64,000 nucleotides of DNA from Hemerocallis citrina (lineage: Eukaryota; Streptophyta; Magnoliopsida; Asparagales; Asphodelaceae). The position numbers and the translations under genes were made by a program. Below, in pieces: positions 55,940 through 64,000 of this stretch. The notes beneath the pieces were generated by a model. It was not told where the DNA came from. It worked only from the letters and a program-made list of their open reading frames with translations, and did not search any database. Position 1 is the stretch's first letter. Each line of letters begins with the position of its first letter. Location: NCBI GenBank assembly GCA_017893485.1, contig CM030367.1, positions 87,308,910 to 87,372,909 of the forward strand, read 5' to 3'.

Positions 55940-57570
55940 CATGTCACAAAGACTAAGAGGCAGAGGGGCGGCCTCAAGCAGTCACACCAATTCTCTTCGT
56001 TAACCAGTTCCTCCGGTGGAAGATCTAATTCGTCCTCAACAGTCACCCCGAGAGCCTTGTCAAGCTCCTTCCAACGGAGAGGCACCGGGGGGCTCCCGAC
56101 AAAACCTCCATGAACAACATCCTCAGTACGACCACGTCTCAGTCCATTATGCTTCAACTGATTCAATGACCTCGCGAGGCCCCCGGGGGTCTAGAGATCT
56201 CCGTCAGATCATCAGTGCCAGGCATTAAGGAACAGATTTACAAATCCACTTGGACGAGAGGCGCACCCAAACTGAGGCATCCCGCTCAGAACATCAAGCA
56301 AACCAGAGAACCTATTTTTCTAGAAAGAGATCAAGGCAATCCTCCTCTCACAGGGGGCGCACCACAATAAGCAGCCCGACTCGTAAGTGTCGAAAGCTTC
56401 TTGTGCAGAACAAAGGGAAAAATGCCCCAATCACTTGAGCCGAATTGGATAAGTTCAAGCTCGACATCCTTCAAGCTATCCAAGGAAGTCAAGATCTGGG
56501 CCAACCTCCCAACGAAGGATCTGCCGACTCAATTGGGTACCAGGGGAAGAACGACCAAGTCCTTCGCAGTATCCAAGAAGTAGAAGATCGTCTAGAATAG
56601 ATGAAGAATGAGAGAAACCCCTCCAGCAGAGCCTACCGCCCAAGTCGACCTCCTTTCAGCAAAGTCATCCTCGATGCACCAATCCCAAGGGACTTCAAGA
56701 CTCCTCAATTTGAATCCTACAATGAAAATCAGACCCGATTGACCATATCGAGAGCTTCAAAACACTCGTGATGGTCTACAACGCCACCGATGCACTCATG
56801 TGTCGAACATTCCCCGCCACACTGAAAGGATCAACAAGGGAATGATATTCGCGCCTGACTCCAGAATCAATATTCTCTTTCGATCAACTCGAGTAGCTTT
56901 TCTTTGCGCACTTCGTTACTAGCCGTAAGGCTGAAAAAGCAAGTGCCTTCCTGTTAGAACTAAAACAAAGAGATGGAGAACTGCTGAGAGACTGTGTCAA
57001 ACGTTTTACAACCGAAGCAAGATCAATTTCCTCCTTGAACACTTCAGTGGCGGCTACAGCTTTCCGCCACAAAGTCACTAACAAAGACTTGAAAGCCTCC
57101 ATCGCCAAAAAGTCACCCAAAAGTTTCAGAGCTCCTAGAAAGGAGTGACAAGTATATCAGGATCGAGGAAGCTCTCTATCCTCAAGGCAAGAATGATTCA
57201 TCTTCTAGGAACAAACAGAAGAATACAAGCGAGGAAGAACCCAGGAAGTTTCAGAAAGACGGTGCAAGTCAACGCCGTCGACCTCCAGCACCACGCTTCG
57301 ACAAGTTCACTCCTCTCAACGCAAGCGTATCAGCCATCCTCATGGAAGTTTAGAAGGACGGAATAATCCCCCCCCCCAAAGTGTCAACGTCCAGCAAGAG
57401 AAGAGACAGAAATAAGTGGTACGCATTTCACAGAGATCATGGACACACTACCGACAATTATTGAGCCCTTAAAGAAGAACTGGAGGCCCTGATTCGCAGG
57501 GGCTAAGTCTCCAACTTCGTTCGGAAAGATAACGACGCTGAAAAGTGAAAACCCTCTGTCCCGGGGGGCT
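55940..57570 (+). pseudogene. Gag remnant of the second Tat element
   Basis: ATG at 55940 (MSQRLRGRGAAS), stopped after 20 codons. Further on, separate frames show FKTPQFESYNENQ, SFKTLVMVYNATDALMCRTF, SIFSFDQLE, AHFVTSRKAEKASAFLLELK, and the C-terminal AFHRDHGHTTDNY motif, each matching the order of gag in the other Tat element. More than ten stops or shifts. GA to AA and C to T changes are common. Confidence 0.78.
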
Positions 57571-57589
57571 AATAAGCGTCAAGAGAGAC

Positions 57590-58240
57590 CATTCGAATCG
57601 CAAGACTCTGAACACATGACCGTTCTCCACTCCATTAACGGATGCCCGGTGGGGGAAAATTCCAACTCCTCCTGCAAAGCTTTCGTCAAGGAAGTCAACT
57701 CCAAAATAACATCACACCTGCCAAGAGCACCGGGGTCCCGATATCTTTCTCCGACAAGGACCTAGAAGGTGTATGAACACTTCAGTGCGACGCATTAGTC
57801 ATAAACCTTTGTATGGTGAATCATGAGGTACGCTGCATCCTGTGGACAACGGCAACTCAGTAAACATCATCTTCATGGCCACATTCGAGGCTCTCAAGCT
57901 CTCCTGAGTCCGACTCAAGCCAGCCGATTATACACTCCACGGATTCTCCGGTGTCCTCGTTCAAGTAGGAGTCGTCACACTTGATGTAACAGTAGGGAAA
58001 GCCCCCACTATTCGAACAGAAGCACTAGACTTTATGGTAATCGATGTCAAAGTCACATGCAATGCTATATTCGGCCGTCCCGGCCTAGCGGCCTTCCATG
58101 CAGTTGCTTCCGCCTTCCACATGAAAATGAAGTTCCCAACAACGACTGGCGTAGGGCTACAACGCTACAATGAGGGACTTGGTTCTCCCCCTCGATGCCA
58201 TAGAGCTACCGCCAAAAAGCAGTCACAATAATTTCAAGAC
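57590..58240 (+). pseudogene. Protease remnant of the second Tat element
   Basis: SFSDKDLEGV, CDALVINLCMVNHEVRCIL, DNGNSVNII (active-site form DNGNS), then MVIDVKVTCNAIFGRPGL and AFHMKMKFPTTTGVG. Stops and shifts throughout. No RT follows. Confidence 0.75.
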
Positions 58241-58616
58241 AAGCTTGAAGCCACTGCCATAAACAATTCTACCAAGAACTTCCAAACCTACAAATCATCT
58301 CACCAGGTCCAAACTAGTTCTTATCATAATACAGTAAGAACCCTGAATCCCTTGCCCGAAGCCACTCCGCTCAGTCAACTGAGACAAATAGTCATGCCTA
58401 AACACATTGGTGCATCAGAATTTCTCTTTCTATATGCAAAACAATAGGGGGCTCCCTCCAAAACAGGCAAGTTCATGCAAGGTCTACCAAGTTGTTCGCC
58501 TAACGGCTCATCAACTTGAAGACCCGAGGGGCAAGGAGATATCAGTATGGACTTGGAAAATGAAACACCTTGCCAAGGTGAACGAGGGCATCTGAAACGT
58601 CCTCTCTTAGTAGTAG

Positions 58617-58792
58617 TAGCAAATTTTCTCAATTTTAATAATGGTCAGCCACTAGAGCAGCAGCTTAGTTTTATTTTCCAATTAAATGAAGTATGAATTT
58701 TTGCAGCAAATTTTCTCAATTTATAATAACGGCCAGCCACTAGAGTAGCCGCTTAGTTTTATTTTACAATAAAATGTAGTATGATTTTTTGC
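58617..58792. repeat. 88-bp tandem duplication
   Basis: GCAAATTTTCTCAATTT...GTATGAATTTTTGCA occurs twice (58617-58704 and 58705-58792), with small differences. Confidence 0.8.
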
Positions 58793-58839
58793 AAAATTCT
58801 TGTACAGGTTAACGAAAGCATACAGCGAGTTAGTGTCAA

Positions 58840-59830
58840 ACTTATACACAAAAACGACACCAAAAACTCGTTAAAAGCTTCTTACAAGACGGGTTCGGAG
58901 TCCATACCCACGGTTCGAAGTTACTCTAGCAATTTGCAATGAAGCAAGTTCAGAGTGCGCTTCGCCATTCGATTTGCTCCTGTAACCTGTTAATACTTAA
59001 GCAAACAACGAGCTTAACACTCAACGTACACCTAGAGTGGCGCTAAAAACTCGTTACAAGCTTTCCATAAGACAGATTCGAAGTCTATACCCATGGTTCG
59101 AAGTTACTCTAGCAATTTGCAATGAAGCAAGTTCAGAGTTCGCTTCACCATTCGATTTGCTCCTGCAATCCGTTAGCGCCTCCACGACCGATTCGGAGTC
59201 CATACCAATGGCTCGGAGTTACTTTAGCAACCTGCAATTAAGCATGTTCAGAATTCAACTCGTCATTTGATCTGCTCCTGCAACCTGTTAATGCTTAAGC
59301 AAACAACGAGCTAAATGCCCAACTTACGCCTAGACCGGTGCTAAAAACTCGTTACAAGCTTTCCATAAGACGGATAAGGAGTCCATACCTATGGTTCGAA
59401 GTTACTCTAGCGATTTGCAATGAAGCAAGTTCAGAGTTCGATTGACCATTCGATCTGCTCCTGCAATCCGTTAGCACCTCCACGACCGGTTCAGAGTCCA
59501 TACTCATGGTTCGGAGTTACTTTAGCAACCTGCAATTAAGCACGTTCAGAGTTTAACTCGCCATTCGATCTGCTCCTGTTAATACTTAAACTAACAAGTT
59601 CGGAATCCATACCCATGGCTCAGAGTTACTTTAGCAACCTGCAAACAAGCACGTTAAGAGTTTAACTCGCCATTCGATATTCCTGAAACTAGTTAAAATT
59701 TCTTGAAGATAGATTAGGAGGTCCAAAATCGTGGATCGCAGTTACTCCAATATCACTTGTAAAAGCAACACTTAGAGTTCAACTCTCCACTTGATATGAC
59801 TCACAATTTGTCGGAGGACCCATACAGCAA
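58840..59830. repeat. ~115-bp tandem repeat with a ~298-bp higher-order period
   Basis: The core (T/G)CGAAGTTACTYTAGCAA recurs near 58917, 59100, 59215, 59398, 59513, 59633 and 59748: spacings 183, 115, 183, 115, 120, 115. Units include CAAGTTCAGAGTTCG and CACCATTCGATYTGCTCCTG. Noncoding. Confidence 0.8.
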
Positions 59831-60720
59831 GTTTGGAAAATAACTCCCTCAGAATTGCTCCTACAACTAGCTGAGTTCAAGGCGGAAAAGTTCTAAACTC
59901 CGTCACACACCGTCGACGGTTCGTTAGTTATACGCAACAGACTTGAGGCTCTGTTATTTAACTACAAAGAACCCAGTCGATGGCGCATAAACCTTGACAG
60001 CAAGGATCAAGCATATGAAGAGATTTCATCAAAAATCACAGAACTATCGCAAACTCATATGTTCAGTCCAGTACCACTACAAATATCTACAAATACAAAA
60101 TGGCAAGTTCAGAGTCTAACTTTCCCCAAGAGCAGCTCATACGACTAGCCAACCCCCAAGACGACGAATCACAGGACAAGACACCGGCTTATAGAAGACT
60201 TCTTATTCCACAAACTACAAGTCTCATTACAACAGCAGAATTACAACGAGTCTACGTTTCATGTCTAGGAATCGCTACCAAAAGTTCTGTGAACATTGTA
60301 CAACAAACTGTCAAGCAAGTTTTTCTTCCAGCTACACACTGGAGAGATGCTCTACCTAAGAGAAACAAACCTCTTCACCGGCCTCCTACCAGCTAACAGC
60401 TCCATAAGGCCACCTCAACTCTTGAAGATGAAATTCAAGACAAGTCTTCCTTAGGCAGGCAAGCTCCAGGTTTATCCGATCATCTTCACCTGAACAAGCT
60501 CCAACTCCGTCTTGCTTAAAGCACTATGCAAATAGAAGAATCCCAACTTCGTCAGGCACTGCGTATCGCGAAGGAGAGCAAGCTCAATGCCCCGAGGACC
60601 TCGTTCGATGTACACAACTATTTGTCGGCAAAGAGAAGAATGGAACCACCTCAATGCTGAACAAACACAAGTGACGTCACTTCCATATTAAAAAGATTCA
60701 GAGCACCCACAACTCATTCG
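59831..60720. other. Spacer inside the element, one unassigned open frame
   Basis: A 98-codon frame at 60100-60396 (MASSESNFPQEQLIRLANPQ...) matches nothing I know and may be chance. No repeat or domain seen otherwise. Confidence 0.4.
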
Positions 60721-62310
60721 CTCTAAAAATGAGTTCGGCGCTATGCACGCCACTTGAGTTCCTCCGATCGACAATTCGTCGACACCGAACAACGAGTTCA
60801 ACGCCTTGCTCTTCGCTCAGGCTTCGTCAACAACTCGTTGGCCCCAAACAACGAGTTAAATGCTCTGCTCTCCGCACGAGTTCCATCAACAACTCGTTGA
60901 CTTCAAACAACGTATTCAACGTTTTGGTCTCCACTCAAGCTCTACCAAACAACTCGTTGGCTCCAAACAATGAGTTCAATGCTCTACTCACCGCTTGAGC
61001 ACCATCAATAACTTGTTGGCTCCAAACTACAAGTTCAATGCCTTGGTCTTCGCTCAAGCTCCACCAAATAGCTCATTGGCTCCAAACAACGAGTTCAATG
61101 CTCTGCTCACCGCTTGAGCTCCAACAACAGCTCATTGGCCCCGAACAACGAGTTCAATGACCCTGCTTTTCGTTCAGGCTCCACCAAGCAACTCGTTGGC
61201 TCCAAACGAGTTCAATGCTCTGTTCACTGCTTGAGCTCCATCAATAACTTGTTGGCTCCAAACAACGAGTTCAATGCCTTGGTCTCCGCTCGAGCTCTAT
61301 CAACAACTCGCTGACTCCAAACAACGAGTTCAACGCTCCGCTTTTCGCTCGAGCGCCATAAACAACTCGTTGGCTCCAAACGAGTTCAATGTTCTGCTTA
61401 CCGCTTGAGCTCCGCCAACAACTTGTTGACGACAAGCAACGAGTTCAACACCTTGCTCTTCGCTTAGGCTTCGTCAACAACTCGACCCCAAACAACGAAT
61501 TCAATGCTCTGCTCTCCGCACGAGCTCCATCAATAACTGGTTGACTTCAAACAATGAGTTCAATGCTCCACTCTTCGCTTGAGCTCCATAAACAACCGGT
61601 TAGCTCCAAACAACGAGTTCAATGTTCTGCTCACCGCTCGAGCTCCGTCAACAACTTGTTGGCTCCAAGCAACGAGTTCAACGCCTTGCTATTCGCTCAA
61701 GCCTCGTTAACAACTCGTTGACTCCAAATAACGAGCTTAATGCTCCTTCGACGCTCGAGATCCATCGACAACTCGTTGGCTCCAAACAACAGGTTTAATG
61801 CTCTGCTCTCCGTACGAGCTCCATCAACAACTCGTTGACTCCAAACAACGAGTTCAATGCCTTGGTCTTCGCTCAAGCTCTGCCAAATAGCTCGTTGGTT
61901 CCAATCAACGAGTTCTACGCTCTGATTGCCACTTCAGCTCCGTTAACAACTTGTTGGCTCTACACAACGAGTTCAACGCCTTGCGCTTCGCTCAGGCTTC
62001 GTCAACAACTCGTTGGCCCCAAACAACGAGTTCAACGCTCTGTTCTTCGCACGAGCTCCATCAACTCGTTGCCTCCAAACAACGAGTTCAACGCCTTGCT
62101 CTTCACTTAGGCTTCGTCAACAACTCGTTAGCCCCAAATAACAAATTCAACGCTCTGCTCTCCGCACGAGCTCCATCAACAACTTGTTGACTCCAAACAA
62201 CGAATTCAATGCCCTGCTTTTCGCACGAGCTCCCTCAACAACTCGTTGACTTCAAACAGCGAGTACAGCGCTCCGCTACTTGCTCGAGTCTTTCTAACGA
62301 CCCCTCATCT
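60721..62310. repeat. ~60-bp tandem array, about 26 units, each with a hairpin
   Basis: Consensus pieces: AACTCGTTGGCTCCAAACAA, CGAGTTCAATGCTCTGCTC, TCCGCTCGAGCTCC. AACTCGTTG and CAACGAGTT form a 9-bp stem around GCTCCAAA in most units. Unit length varies 55-62 bp. All open frames here (for example 60729-60998, 61951-62190) come from the repeat. Confidence 0.93.
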
Positions 62311-62329
62311 TCGTGCAATAGGCTTGGTA

Positions 62330-63070
62330 TCCAACGCCGGCCTAAAATTGTCTCTACAAAACTTGCTGGATGCAATAGCAAGTTCCAACTCCATCTTCAA
62401 GTTTCTCTACAAAACTTGTTGGGCTCAAACAACGAGTTCAACGATCAAAACGGGGAGCTCTACGACCAACTTCGTCTCATGATGTCACTATAAGCTTGTC
62501 GGGATCAAATGGCAAGTTCAACACACAACTCCATCACAGAGTTCTCTCCAAACTCGACTGGATCAAATGGCAGTTTCTTACATCAACTCTGTCCTAGAGT
62601 TAACTCTCCAAACTTGCCGGGTACAAACGGCAAGCTCAAACGTCCAACTCTGTCACAAGAGTTCCCTATCAACTTGTCGGGATCAAACGATAAGCCTTAC
62701 GCCCAACTTCATCGCCAAGAATCTCTACAAGCTTGCTGGGCGCAAACGGCAAGCCCTACCTTAACTCAATCAAGGAGTAACCTCTATAAACTTGTTGGGA
62801 TCAAACAGCAAGTTCCAACTCAGCTCCACTACGAGTTGCCTCTCCAAACTCGCCGGGATCAAATAGCAGTTTTTACATCAACTCTATTTCAGAGTTGTTT
62901 CTAAACTCGCCGGGATTAAACGACAGTTTTTACGTCCAAATCCGTCCAAGAATTGTCTCTACAAACCTGTCGGGTTCAAAAGGCAATCTTTATGCACGAC
63001 TTCATCACGAAGTTGTCTCTACAAAACTTGATGGGCACAAACAACAAGTTTAATGTCACTACGCTCAGTC
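62330..63070. repeat. Related tandem array, ~12 diverged hairpin units
   Basis: Units such as AAACTTGCCGGGTACAAACG followed by GCAAGCTC, or AAACTCGCCGGGATCAAAT, keep the stem-loop layout of the neighbouring array with a different stem sequence (CTTGCCG/CGGCAAG). Spacing about 55-65 bp. Confidence 0.8.
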
Positions 63071-63104
63071 AATGAAAGAAGCAGTCTAATGCTGAAAACA
63101 CTTC

Positions 63105-63570
63105 TCATAGCTCGCCAAGATTCTCATAGCTCGGCGAGTTCGACTATCGATAGCTCAGCGACATGTAGAAGTTCATAGCTCGGCGGAAGCTCCATAGCTC
63201 GCCTATGTTATAGTTCGCCAAGATTCTCATAGCTCGGCGACGAGTTTCAAAGGTCATAGCTCGGCCGCCAAATTCCTGGTTAACGAGAAACTTCATAGCT
63301 CGAGTGTTTCGAAGCTCGAACGATGGAATAACAGAGCACTCGACCAAGCTCGACGAGGTTCGACAGTCCATAGCTCGGCAAACTAGCTAACTCCATAGCT
63401 CGACATCTTCGTAGCTTGCCAAAACCCATAGCTCTGCAGAAGCGAGCTATTCCCATAACTTGGCCAAAAAACAGAGCCCCGAAGCTCGGCGAGGAGAGTA
63501 AGTGACGAAGGTGGTGGCTCGACATCTTGGTGACTCGACAAGGGCGAGAACTCATAGCTCTGCCAAGTCT
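63105..63570. repeat. CATAGCTCGGCGA-rich array
   Basis: More than ten occurrences of CATAGCTCG(G/C)C in variable spacing of about 20-45 bp. No coding content. Confidence 0.8.
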
Positions 63571-64000
63571 TAGGCTACCCGTAGCGCGAAGAAGCCCTTG
63601 AAGTTCAAAAAAAATGACCACAGCTTGGCCAAATGGTCGGTCGAGCTAAGGGGTCCCCGCTGCGATTGCTGCCCTTGGATCGCTCCAAAATTCAAGCATG
63701 AGCGCGATGGACGTGTGAGATGGAACTACATCGCCATTCTTCTTCCTCAAAGCTCTGCTCGCTTCTCCACCGCTCGATCTCACTCAGCGGGCGAGCCGAC
63801 CACTGATGGACGCTCCAGATTGCGCCACGTTGTCACAGATCACAACGATCACATTTGAGCCCCTCGATTGCATCAACGTGCGAGTCCCCAGTGATCAACG
63901 CTACCGATCGTGCCAACAATCGTGCCTGGGTCAGATAATTCATAAAAAATCCCTTAAATTCATTTTTAATTCAAAAATTAATTAAAAATCCAAAAAATAA
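63571..64000. other. Right edge, no feature recognised
   Basis: The last 400 bp contain no gene or LTR end I can identify; the final 70 bp are AT-rich. Confidence 0.4.

Larger units (their letters stand above)
55250..64000 (+). mobile_element. Second Tat-lineage gypsy element, heavily mutated, no RT/INT seen (runs off right edge)
   Basis: A 5' LTR-like region with TATA (CTATAAATACTCTCCCC, 55579-55595) ends in GTAACA at 55896; the Tat-type PBS follows, then gag and protease remnants homologous to those at 24627-26831. Where RT, RNase H and integrase would follow there are tandem repeats (58617-63600). This fits a derivative that moved using enzymes of others. LTR start near 55250 is a guess; the 3' LTR is not in the window. 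Confidence 0.65.

Noticed and set aside
60729..62482. Several open frames with repeated NNEFNAL peptide
   Set aside because: They arise from the ~60-bp tandem repeat read in different frames; unit length is not a constant multiple of three.

Overview
The window is nuclear DNA of a flowering plant, almost certainly a repeat-rich intergenic landscape. The evidence is nested Ty1/copia and Ty3/gypsy LTR retrotransposons with plant-type primer-binding sites (initiator tRNA-Met type TGGTATCAGAGCC; Tat type TGGCGCCGTCTGTGGGAA), a chromodomain gypsy element, an endogenous plant pararetrovirus (Caulimoviridae), a PPR pseudogene and two plant gene loci. The sequence alone does not name a species.

Layout. 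1-4898: a minus-strand gypsy element (Tekay/Del-like), of which a ~4-kb 5' LTR, the PBS and the start of the internal region are visible. It sits inside a copia element whose remaining pol and 3' LTR occupy 4899-7976. 7986-8778: a broken PPR gene. 10004-14573: two copies of an inverted-repeat element lying against (TA)n tracts. The first copy was split by a non-autonomous copia element (10088-13927), whose own 5' LTR was split by a solo LTR (10357-11763, perfect TSD). 15381-27701: a complete 12.3-kb Tat-lineage gypsy element on the minus strand, with 5-bp TSDs, RT, RNase H and a second RNase H, an 88-bp minisatellite, and a separate plus-strand (antisense) multi-exon gene between INT and the 3' LTR. 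28101-33793: a degraded chromovirus on the plus strand.

Genes. The intact protein gene in the window is a single-exon C2-domain protein (35854-37044, minus). The last exon of an NAD(P)H:quinone oxidoreductase (NQR-type) lies at 38683-39006 (minus); its upstream exons were not found.

41234-51541: two pararetroviral segments in inverted orientation, flanked by a ~525-bp direct duplication of neighbouring DNA (40710-41233 and 51675-52200). Together they carry coat protein with CCHC knuckle, a dUTPase-like domain, aspartic protease, RT, RNase H, a second ORF, pregenomic promoter and tRNA-Met primer site. Every segment is broken or displaced. The dUTPase-like domain between coat protein and protease is the least expected feature in the window.

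52565-53282 is a foldback element, 53669-55006 a non-autonomous hAT element with 8-bp TSD. From ~55250 to the right edge is a second, heavily mutated Tat-lineage element that keeps gag and protease remnants, lacks a recognisable RT/INT, and carries long tandem arrays; one array is made of ~60-bp units that each contain a hairpin. No tRNA, rRNA or CRISPR locus was seen.
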